Made by a program: the position numbers and the translations under genes. DNA of 6,464 nucleotides from Candidatus Auribacterota bacterium (GTDB taxonomy: Bacteria; Auribacterota; JAFGBW01), in contig JAFGBW010000035.1 in the NCBI GenBank assembly GCA_016932965.1, positions 1 through 6,464 of the forward strand, given 5' to 3'. Positions within the stretch are counted from its first letter, which is position 1; each line of letters begins with the position of its first letter. Below the pieces are notes generated by a model. It worked only from the letters and a program-made list of their open reading frames with translations, had not been told where the DNA came from and searched no databases. Shown here in pieces: positions 1-5,393 of this stretch.

Positions 1-867
1 CAGGTGCTTGTATTTTTTCAATCCGGGATAGCCGTGCGCCGGAAGCATTTCACCGTGGGTATAAACGTTAATCCCTTTGCCTTCGGTTTGTTCCAATAAT
101 GTTTCCAGATCCGGAAGATCATGTCCGCTCACAATAATGGCAGGGCCTTTTTTCAGCCCGGTGGAAACAAAGGTAGGTTCAGGATGGCCGAAACGGCTTG
201 TATGGGCCTTATCCAGTAATTCCATGCATTTCAGGTTATTCTGACCGCATCGGATGCAGAGGTCGAAGAGTTTTTCCGCAGAGAGAGCATCGTTCATCTC
301 TGTTAGGGCTTCGTGAAAAAATCCATATAGGGATTCATCCTCTTCTCCCAAAAGATTGGCATGATGTGCATAAGCGGCCATGCCTTTTAATCCGTATAAA
401 AGAAGATGTTTTAGGGAACGCATAGCCGGATCGGCATCGTAAGATAATATGGAAACCTCCTGAGCCACAGAGGATAATTCCTTGGTTGTTGAACCCGGTT
501 CGATCCGGACTGAAAGCCCTGGTTTTGTCCCGTCGAAAGGCATTCCCTTTTCTGCGCAGATTTTTGAATGCATTGATTGGAGACGGTCTTGCAATGAAGC
601 GGCTTCCCGGATCGTTTGCAGAAGGCGCTCCGGATCAAAATTGACATTGGTCACGGTTGTGAAAAGGACTTCCACGACAAAACGGTCTGCTTCACGGTCG
701 ATCCTTTCCATGGAACGGATCTGATGAGCAAAAACGGATATTTGTTTTATCTGATGGATCAAAATATCCTGAAGCCCGGCCACTTCGGGGTTTTTCCCGC
801 AGACACCCGTCTGGTTGCATCCGGTTCCTCCGGCTGTCTGCTCGCACTGATTACAAAACATCTTCAT
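1..867 (-). CDS. hcp: Hybrid cluster protein (Hcp, hydroxylamine/NO reductase), N-terminal 289 residues; C-terminus beyond window
   Basis: Hcp is a cytoplasmic Fe-S protein that reduces hydroxylamine in vitro and is implicated in NO detoxification. The minus-strand frame is open from 867 to base 1 with no stop, giving about half of a family that is usually near 550 residues. Cysteines 5, 8, 17 and 23 follow the C-x2-C-x8-C-x5-C spacing of the strict-anaerobe (class I) proteins, which carry a cubane cluster. E. coli-type proteins have wider spacing. The roughly 100-residue helical segment that class III lacks is present. H249 (in VSGHD) and E273 (in THGEMLPAHGYP) match the first two hybrid-cluster ligands, His244 and Glu268 of the Desulfovibrio protein, with identical 24-residue spacing. 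The remaining Cys/Glu/Lys ligands lie outside the window. ATG at 867-865 is preferred over the one at 861-859 because GGGAG (880-876) sits 8 nt upstream. The gene is divergent from the DUF192 gene, with a CRP/FNR-type operator between them. Confidence 0.95.
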   Translation of the reverse strand, partial: MKMFCNQCEQTAGGTGCNQTGVCGKNPEVAGLQDILIHQIKQISVFAHQIRSMERIDREADRFVVEVLFTTVTNVNFDPERLLQTIREAASLQDRLQSMHSKICAEKGMPFDGTKPGLSVRIEPGSTTKELSSVAQEVSILSYDADPAMRSLKHLLLYGLKGMAAYAHHANLLGEEDESLYGFFHEALTEMNDALSAEKLFDLCIRCGQNNLKCMELLDKAHTSRFGHPEPTFVSTGLKKGPAIIVSGHDLPDLETLLEQTEGKGINVYTHGEMLPAHGYPGLKKYKHL

Positions 868-921
868 TGGACAGGCTCCCTTTTCAATGGTTATAGTATC
901 ATGGATTAAAAAATAATCAGT

Positions 922-930
922 ACTGTATCA
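922..930 (-). promoter_or_regulatory. Candidate extended -10 element of the hcp promoter
   Basis: Read on the minus strand, TGaTACAGT (930-922) resembles an extended -10 box. It implies a transcription start near 915, about 48 nt before the hcp ATG. This places the centre of the operator at 949-964 at about -41.5, the classic activating position for FNR/CRP-family regulators, where a -35 box is not needed. A second possible -10, TATAAC at 895-890, would put the operator near -72, also a usable activator position. The sequence alone cannot decide between them. Confidence 0.4.
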
Positions 931-948
931 TGCTAATAAGAAGAAAAC

Positions 949-964
949 CTTGATCTAGGTCAAG
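949..964. promoter_or_regulatory. CRP/FNR-family (HcpR/FNR-like) operator between hcp and the DUF192 gene
   Basis: CTTGATCTAGGTCAAG is an inverted repeat with one mismatched pair. It contains TTGA-N6-TCAA, the half-site arrangement recognised by FNR and by HcpR-type regulators. HcpR is known to control hcp genes in anaerobes, including sulfate reducers. The position upstream of hcp supports activation by a nitrosative-stress or anaerobiosis sensor. The regulator gene is not in the window. The site also lies 45 nt upstream of the DUF192 start on the plus strand, so it could act on both genes. Confidence 0.7.
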
Positions 965-1008
965 AAATAGTATTTTGCTGCACAACCGGATATTCAAACA
1001 CGGCATCA

Positions 1009-1389
1009 ATGAAAAAAGCCCTGCTTTATAACAAGACAAAGAATAAGGTCATTTTAGAGAACCTGTATTATGCGGACGGAATAGGAGACCGTTTAATGGG
1101 ACTCATTCCATTTAAAGAACTCAAGGAAGATGAGGGGATGTTTTTGCCTGACTGCTCCTGCATCCATACTTTTTTCATGTCTTTTCCGATCGATTGTTTT
1201 TTCTTAAACAAGGATTACCGTGTGGAGTCTGTCAGGAAAAATATCAGCCCTTTCCGGGTGGCTTCAGGCAAGAATATTTTCAGAGGGCATGTTCTGGAAA
1301 TCGCCTCCCTGGGAGACAGAAATGTTCTTCTGGACAGGGGCGATCGTTTGGAAATCAGATTCAAAACTGCCGGTCAATCCTTGGATTGA
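1009..1389 (+). CDS. DUF192 (COG1430) family protein
   Basis: This is a 126-residue protein of the DUF192 family, a small beta-rich domain of unknown function. Family landmarks appear in order: the GDRLMGL segment (26-32), DEGMFL (41-46), IHTFFMSFPID (52-62), a V-x-S-V strand followed by the P81 loop, the VLEI strand (95-98), and a closing GDRLEI strand (111-116). The length is normal for a single-domain member. No signal peptide is visible, although many relatives are exported, so this one is probably cytoplasmic. The cysteines at 49, 51 and 63 are not family hallmarks that I recognise. The ATG has no convincing Shine-Dalgarno sequence and there is no in-frame alternative start between the operator and it. 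The gene is divergent from hcp and lies 78 nt before the secreted-protein block. A link to nitrosative stress is inference from position only. Confidence 0.85.
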   Translation: MKKALLYNKTKNKVILENLYYADGIGDRLMGLIPFKELKEDEGMFLPDCSCIHTFFMSFPIDCFFLNKDYRVESVRKNISPFRVASGKNIFRGHVLEIASLGDRNVLLDRGDRLEIRFKTAGQSLD

Positions 1390-1467
1390 AGCTATCTAAA
1401 GATTTTCTTTTTGCTTTAAAAAAGGATTGTAATTTGTTATTCGTCCAATAATCCTAATGGATATTCT

Positions 1468-2475
1468 ATGAACAAGGCATGCATAAACATTATATTCATA
1501 TTTCTATTCATATCCTCAGTGACTCAAAGCGGATGTTTTGCTGATCCGTTGGATGTTGTGATCAGGCAATTGGAAGAGATGATCAAAGATCCGAAAAAAA
1601 TCACGTTTGATCATCAGGATAAAAGAAATCTAAGAACGCCGGAAAAACAAAAAAAGGTCCTGTTGTATGTAAATCAGATCGGCACTTTGAGAGTTGTGAT
1701 CCTTAGATCTGCTCATCAGCTTATTGTAAAAAAACTCAAGAAAGAAAATACGGGCATCATCAGATCGCCTGTGCTGGATATCCATGAGATAAAGGACGCG
1801 TTTGTTTCCCTTAAAACGAATGGAGGAGACTTACGCACAGGGGACATTCTTTTTTATACGCCCAGCGGGATTGAATCCGATATGATTGCGGATTCCATGG
1901 AATCAGACTACAGTCATTGCGGTCTTGTCTGGGTCCGGAAGGATAAACCTTATATCATTCAGGTGGCTCCCAGAGCGGATTTACTGATCCTTCCCATGGA
2001 GGATGTGCTTGTCCCCAGATCGATCCCTGTAATGAGAATAGGGATATTCCGGTATAAAGGGAAACTGGATGAGATGGAAATGGAATATCTTTTGACCCTT
2101 GTTGATAAGCAAAAAGAGGCCATCATATTCGACGACTATTTTATTCCCAACCCGTTGATCAAGACTCCGGAGAACTATTTTCAGGAAAATCCTTTTCTAT
2201 TTTGCACTGAATTCCCTTACCTTTTATATGCCTTTGTGCTGGGGAGAACGGATTTTCTCTCCCCGTATCAAGGTTCCCTGGCGAAAGCAATTCATCGTGT
2301 GCACAATTTGTCCGGACTTTCCTTTGCAATCATTGATAAAATCGATGAAGTTGAAAATTCAGCCATGGGGTATATCGTTACACCCAATAATTTTACTCAA
2401 TCGCAGGAGTTCGAACCGATTCTCACGTTGAAAGCCAGACCCAATGATCAGAACATCAATTCAGAACAAAATTAA
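1468..2475 (+). CDS. Exported circularly permuted NlpC/P60 (YiiX/C92-like) cysteine hydrolase
   Basis: This 335-residue protein has an N-terminal hydrophobic export signal (about residues 6-20). It either ends at SPase I site CFA|D (25/26) or is a lipoprotein modified at C23, although Q20 at -3 is unusual for a lipobox. Residues 26-120 are predicted helical and charged. The catalytic domain follows: GDILF (125-129), the SHCGLV strand with H150, then Q165 in YIIQV where relatives usually have Glu, and FCTEF with candidate nucleophile C246 and E248. His before Cys is the reverse of normal NlpC/P60 order and defines the permuted YiiX-type fold. These enzymes cleave amide or thioester bonds in peptidoglycan or lipid-linked substrates; the substrate here is unknown. 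The start codon has only a weak ribosome site. A possible promoter, TTGCTT (1411-1416) and TGTTAT (1435-1440) with an 18-nt spacer, precedes it. The 3' end overlaps the next gene by 32 nt. Confidence 0.8.
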   Translation: MNKACINIIFIFLFISSVTQSGCFADPLDVVIRQLEEMIKDPKKITFDHQDKRNLRTPEKQKKVLLYVNQIGTLRVVILRSAHQLIVKKLKKENTGIIRSPVLDIHEIKDAFVSLKTNGGDLRTGDILFYTPSGIESDMIADSMESDYSHCGLVWVRKDKPYIIQVAPRADLLILPMEDVLVPRSIPVMRIGIFRYKGKLDEMEMEYLLTLVDKQKEAIIFDDYFIPNPLIKTPENYFQENPFLFCTEFPYLLYAFVLGRTDFLSPYQGSLAKAIHRVHNLSGLSFAIIDKIDEVENSAMGYIVTPNNFTQSQEFEPILTLKARPNDQNINSEQN

Positions 2476-3181
2476 GGTTATTTCCATTATCGTCTCTATT
2501 CTGTGTTTTTTTGCGACCGGAGGAGAGAGAGGGGGTTTTTCTGAAATGCAGACTGCTGTCATGACATTTGAAATCACGGGAGATTGGGAAAGAGGCATTG
2601 AAAAGGTTTACATGGACGGGAACAGGGTTTGCCGTCATTATAAGGGGGCTATCAGGTTAGGAGGCAAGGGCGATCCCCACCCCGTTGAAACCATGGATAT
2701 TGAGGATGAAGATTCCATCATTCACATCGATTTGGTCAGAAAAACCGGAACGAAAACAAGGAATTTCAAGAAAGATTTGATGGACTTGCCTGAAAAGGAC
2801 CAGGATGCGCTGACGGAACAGATAGCAACGGATTTGACAACGGTTTTGCCTCCCAAAAAACCGGACAAACCGAAAAAAGGCTTAAAGCAGATCACTTTTT
2901 TCGGGAAACCCTGTTCAGTGGTGGAGACGGCTTTTTCCAAGACCTATATCTGGAATACCCTCATCCTCCGGCAGGAAACGCTCATTCCTTATAAAAAAGT
3001 AAAAGAAATCAAGGACTATCAAACAAATACACCCATTCCTCCGTTGCAGTTCAAGGTGCCGTCCGATGTCAAGTTGATGGACATATCTACTTCTGATATA
3101 ACTCAAATGCTCCAATCAGTATTGAAAACCATGGAGGATCAAAATCCCTCACAAAATCCTTCAAAAGGAGGCAAAGGATGA
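2444..3181 (+). CDS. Secreted DUF4412/LolA-like fold protein, function unknown
   Basis: This 245-residue protein has a basic N-terminus (K9, K11) and a hydrophobic core at about 12-24, consistent with a cleaved signal peptide. The mature part alternates beta-strand-like segments: MTFEITGDWERGIEKVYMDG (40-59), then VETMDIEDED and IIHIDLVRKTGTKT. A lysine/proline-rich linker (136-147) follows, then GKPCSVVETAF and TYIWNTLILRQE, and finally LQFKVPSDVKL (201-211). This order resembles DUF4412 and outer-membrane lipoprotein-sorting-like proteins, where a strand carrying the G-x-x-C motif is followed by an x-VW strand and a 'FxVP' ending. I base this on pattern only. C63 and C157 are the only cysteines in the mature part and could pair. 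The gene starts inside the upstream hydrolase gene and its TGA overlaps the ATG of the next gene, so translation is probably coupled. There is no clear ribosome site at 2444; see the alternative start at 2546 in the findings. Confidence 0.65.
   Translation: MIRTSIQNKIKVISIIVSILCFFATGGERGGFSEMQTAVMTFEITGDWERGIEKVYMDGNRVCRHYKGAIRLGGKGDPHPVETMDIEDEDSIIHIDLVRKTGTKTRNFKKDLMDLPEKDQDALTEQIATDLTTVLPPKKPDKPKKGLKQITFFGKPCSVVETAFSKTYIWNTLILRQETLIPYKKVKEIKDYQTNTPIPPLQFKVPSDVKLMDISTSDITQMLQSVLKTMEDQNPSQNPSKGGKG
3165..3171 (+). promoter_or_regulatory. Strong ribosome binding site for the coiled-coil gene
   Basis: AAGGAGG sits 6 nt before the ATG at 3178, inside the 3' end of the upstream gene. It fixes the start of the coiled-coil protein and contrasts with the weak sites of the two preceding genes, suggesting this gene may be translated at higher level from the shared message. 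Confidence 0.75.
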
Positions 3182-3741
3182 CGCGCTGGAAACCATACCT
3201 TTTTGCAGGCATGATTTTGTTTATCTGTCAGCTCAACACAGCTGATGATTCCGTTCCTTCTTCTGTCGAGGAGATAAAAATTTCCTTAAACAGTCAGACG
3301 GAAATCAACAACGCGTTGAACGAGATCAAAGCGGATTCCCCGAAAGACTATGAAGAGCTTAAAGAAATACAGAAAAAGGACCAGGAGGAGTTCAAGCTGA
3401 AATTACATAACCGGTATTACACGCTCATGCATAAAAAGGTTTTGCTACAGAAAATGCCTCCGAGAACAAAGGGATACAGGGAGCTTGTGAAGGAATCGGA
3501 AACCGGATTCGCTGAACTCAAAAAGAGATACAATGATGCCGACGAAACAGCAAAAAGCCAGGTGGAGGATGAGATCCGTCAGGCGGCAGAAAACCGGTTC
3601 AGCATTGAGCTGGATTATCTCAAAAAGAAGGAAGAGAGAGCGAAGAGATATTTCGATTCATTGACCCTCAGGCGGGAAAAATTTGAAAAAAATAAATTGA
3701 AGCACGTTCAGCGAATGATTACAAGGTGCAAGGCTAAATGA
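3178..3741 (+). CDS. Exported charged coiled-coil protein, function unknown
   Basis: This 187-residue protein matches no family I recognise. Residues 1-22 form a signal peptide (R3, K5, hydrophobic 7-17), with likely cleavage after NTA at 22. The rest is almost wholly charged and helical: two stretches of Lys/Glu/Arg-rich heptad-like sequence (about 43-92 and 98-180) are separated by a PP turn at 94-95. The only cysteine in the mature part is C184, three residues from the basic C-terminus. The gene overlaps the preceding one by ATGA, so the two are very probably one transcription unit. The composition suits a periplasmic structural or chaperone-like partner, perhaps of the hydrolase or the beta-rich protein encoded beside it. 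That is inference from context. Confidence 0.75.
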   Translation: MTRWKPYLFAGMILFICQLNTADDSVPSSVEEIKISLNSQTEINNALNEIKADSPKDYEELKEIQKKDQEEFKLKLHNRYYTLMHKKVLLQKMPPRTKGYRELVKESETGFAELKKRYNDADETAKSQVEDEIRQAAENRFSIELDYLKKKEERAKRYFDSLTLRREKFEKNKLKHVQRMITRCKAK

Positions 3742-3842
3742 CGTCACTTATCAGATTGAGATGGACAGGCGCCATCCAGAATAAAGGTGAGTTAGCGATC
3801 TAGCTTGCAGATTGTTGAATAGAACTAAAAGAAAGGAAAATC

Positions 3843-4109
3843 ATGAAAGAAGTAAAATGGATACTGAAGGGGATGCTGTCATTATTTGTTTTTGGAATGA
3901 TCACGTTATCAGGATACAGCGGTTGCGGAGTCAGTTCGGCTTCTAAGGCCATTATGGGCAAAGCTGCGTCAGCGAAGGATCAGGCCGCTGAAAAAGTGGA
4001 TGCCGAAGCGGAAGATGTGTCTGAAGAAGTTACAGGCTCATCTGAGGAGGGTGAAGAATCATCCGAATCATCTGAAGACACAGGTGAACAGGATATAGAA
4101 AAAGATTGA
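3843..4109 (+). CDS. Small acidic-tailed putative lipoprotein
   Basis: This 88-residue protein has a basic N-terminus (K2, K5, K9) and a hydrophobic stretch at 11-22, ending in GYSGC with C28 as a possible lipid-modified cysteine. Y25 at -3 departs from the usual aliphatic lipobox residue, so lipidation is uncertain. The mature part starts with an Ala/Ser/Lys-rich helix (about 32-50). It then becomes strongly acidic, with a Ser/Glu low-complexity tail built from repeated SSEE/EESSE-type units (59-88). The start is supported by GAAAGGA (3831-3837) 5 nt before the ATG. It follows the coiled-coil gene after 101 nt, a stretch with no convincing promoter and only a weak 5-bp hairpin (GATGG 3760-3764 / CCATC 3772-3776). 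It is the last gene before a terminator. I recognise no family. Confidence 0.65.
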   Translation: MKEVKWILKGMLSLFVFGMITLSGYSGCGVSSASKAIMGKAASAKDQAAEKVDAEAEDVSEEVTGSSEEGEESSESSEDTGEQDIEKD

Positions 4110-4152
4110 AAATTCAAGGTCGGGTCAGCTTAGTTTTTTCTTTATAATCCGC

Positions 4153-4201
4153 GAATGCCGGGAATGATATTATTGTTTTTTTTCCGGTATTCATTTTTTT
4201 T
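4153..4201 (+). terminator. Rho-independent terminator after the exported-protein block
   Basis: GAATGCCGG (4153-4161) pairs with CCGGTATTC (4184-4192) with one G-T wobble. The stem can extend inward by GAA against TTT to about 12 bp, leaving a 16-nt AT-rich loop. A run of eight T follows at 4194-4201. It lies 43 nt after the stop of the small lipoprotein gene and separates that block from the epimerase gene. Confidence 0.75.
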
Positions 4202-4219
4202 GTCCATGCTATTTGTGAT

Positions 4220-4249
4220 TTGTCATATGGCTTTCTTCATTTTTATAAG
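4220..4249 (+). promoter_or_regulatory. Candidate sigma70 promoter upstream of the epimerase gene (distal)
   Basis: TTGTCA (4220-4225) and TATAAG (4244-4249) each match the -35 and -10 consensus at five of six bases, with an 18-nt spacer. The site lies just after the terminator, where a new transcription unit would be expected to begin. The predicted start is near 4256. Confidence 0.5.
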
Positions 4250-4265
4250 GTTACAAGCAATTTAA

Positions 4266-4294
4266 TTGACAAAGCATCACAGTGCGGATATTGG
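4266..4294 (+). promoter_or_regulatory. Candidate sigma70 promoter upstream of the epimerase gene (proximal)
   Basis: TTGACA (4266-4271) is a perfect -35 box. TATTGG (4289-4294), 17 nt on, is a poor -10 box (three of six). If used, transcription would begin near 4301, leaving a short leader that still contains the ribosome site at 4306-4313. Confidence 0.35.
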
Positions 4295-4305
4295 TTATTT
4301 TTTCA

Positions 4306-4313
4306 AGGAAAGG
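4306..4313 (+). promoter_or_regulatory. Ribosome binding site that sets the epimerase start
   Basis: AGGAAAGG lies 8 nt before the ATG at 4322. It decides between this ATG and an in-frame TTG at 4220. The TTG has no ribosome site and would add 34 residues before the Rossmann motif, which normally begins at the N-terminus. Confidence 0.75.
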
Positions 4314-4321
4314 TTATTGAA

Positions 4322-5311
4322 ATGAAAGTATTGATAACGGGCGGAACTGGTTTTTCAGGAAGCAGACTGGCAGAGCATCTGCTTGCCAAAGGATTTGAGA
4401 TCACCATTTTGGATAATCAGAAAGGGCTGTTTTATTCTTCTTTGGCCCAAAAGACCAAAATCATTCTGGCATCTGTTACCGACCGGGAGGCCGTCCGCGA
4501 AAGCCTGGACGGTGTGGAAGGAGTTTTTCATCTGGCGGCGGCTTTCAGGAAAATCAATGTGCCGAATAAAGTATACTGGGATGTCAATGTGGAGGGAACA
4601 CGGATTCTTTGCGAGGAATCCCTGAAACATCCGCTTAAAAAGTTTGTCTATTGCTCCACACAGGGAGTGCACGGCGACATCCACAATCCTCCGGGTGATG
4701 AAAATTCGCCGGTTCTGCCGGTGGATTATTATCAATACACCAAATTTGAGGGCGAAAAAGTGGTCAAAATTTTCAGCGAAAAAGGACTTCCATCCGTTAT
4801 CCTTCGTCCCATGGGTATTTACGGCCCGGGAGACCCCGCCCGTTTTCTCATGCTGTTCAGACAGGTCCAGAAGGGTTTTTTCCCCATGTTCGGCAGCGGC
4901 AATGTTTTTTTTCATCCTTTGTACGTGGACAATTTAAATGACAGTTTTGTCAATGCTTTTGAAAGCGATAAAATCCATGCTGAGGAGTATCTGATAGGAG
5001 ATGAACAATATCTGACCATCAAGGAACTGGTGAAAAAAGTGGGAGAATCCATGGGGATTCAGGTTAAGATCATTCATCTGCCCTTTTTGCCGGTTTATCT
5101 CACCGCCTGCCTGTGTGAATTCGCCTGCATGCCCTTCAGGATTCCGCCGCCTATTTTCAGAAGAAGGGTGGATTGGTATCGTCAGAACAGGGCGTTTAAA
5201 ATCGATAAGGCAAAAAATGAACTGCACTATCAGCCGAAAATCAATCTGGAAGAAGGGCTCAAACGGACCGCTCAATGGTATAAGGAAAACGGTTTTATAA
5301 AATCATTTTGA
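4322..5311 (+). CDS. NAD(P)-dependent epimerase/dehydratase, extended SDR family
   Basis: This 329-residue cytoplasmic oxidoreductase has the normal length for an extended short-chain dehydrogenase. MKVLITGGTGFSG carries the G-x-x-G-x-x-G nucleotide-binding motif (7-13). D31 ends beta-2 and suggests NAD preference. FHLAAA (69-74) is the usual post-beta-4 motif, S112/T113 supply the active-site hydroxyl, and Y137/K141 form the catalytic YxxxK pair. LRPMGIYGPGD (161-171) and HPLYVDNL (198-205) are typical substrate-side motifs. Such enzymes act on nucleotide sugars or on steroid/terpenoid-like substrates. The C-terminal helical segment, rich in Cys and hydrophobics (254-280), recalls 3-beta-HSD-like and hopanoid-associated members, but I cannot name the substrate. 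The gene has its own candidate promoters, follows a terminator, and lies 82 nt before tmk, with which it could be cotranscribed. Confidence 0.85.
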   Translation: MKVLITGGTGFSGSRLAEHLLAKGFEITILDNQKGLFYSSLAQKTKIILASVTDREAVRESLDGVEGVFHLAAAFRKINVPNKVYWDVNVEGTRILCEESLKHPLKKFVYCSTQGVHGDIHNPPGDENSPVLPVDYYQYTKFEGEKVVKIFSEKGLPSVILRPMGIYGPGDPARFLMLFRQVQKGFFPMFGSGNVFFHPLYVDNLNDSFVNAFESDKIHAEEYLIGDEQYLTIKELVKKVGESMGIQVKIIHLPFLPVYLTACLCEFACMPFRIPPPIFRRRVDWYRQNRAFKIDKAKNELHYQPKINLEEGLKRTAQWYKENGFIKSF

Positions 5312-5327
5312 GTCTTTTTTTAAATTG

Positions 5328-5351
5328 TATTAATCATTGTCCTGATTAATA
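5328..5351. repeat. AT-rich inverted repeat between the epimerase gene and tmk
   Basis: TATTAATCA (5328-5336) is exactly repeated in inverse orientation as TGATTAATA (5343-5351), around the 6-nt centre TTGTCC. No T-run follows, so it is not a typical terminator. A weak promoter-like pair, TTGTAT (5325-5330) and TAATAT (5347-5352), overlaps it, so an operator role for tmk is possible. A simple mRNA hairpin between the cistrons is equally possible. Confidence 0.45.
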
Positions 5352-5393
5352 TGAGATGACAGAGAGGCCGGCACAGGAGTTTTTGGAGGAAAC

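Noticed and set aside
482-909. Open plus-strand frames of 80 and 97 codons opposite hcp
   Set aside because: The minus strand encodes an unbroken Hcp with conserved motifs across the whole stretch. The plus frames have no ribosome site and no recognisable protein.
896-932. Direct repeat GTATCATG at 896-903 and 925-932 in the hcp leader
   Set aside because: Eight bases in an AT-rich leader can recur by chance. It may only reflect two -10-like boxes and I cannot tie it to a regulator.
1400-1432. Possible terminator after the DUF192 gene (T-rich arm 1404-1412 against AAAAAAGGA)
   Set aside because: The stem would be almost all A-T with a wobble pair, lacks a GC core and is not followed by a T-run, so it would not terminate reliably.
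3760-3776. Hairpin GATGG/CCATC between the coiled-coil and small lipoprotein genes
   Set aside because: A 5-bp stem with no T-tract is expected by chance; it is not enough for a terminator or regulatory element.
4355-4915. A 186-codon minus-strand frame opposite the epimerase gene
   Set aside because: It is antisense to a strongly conserved coding region, with a His/Phe-rich composition typical of reversed coding sequence and no family match that I can see.
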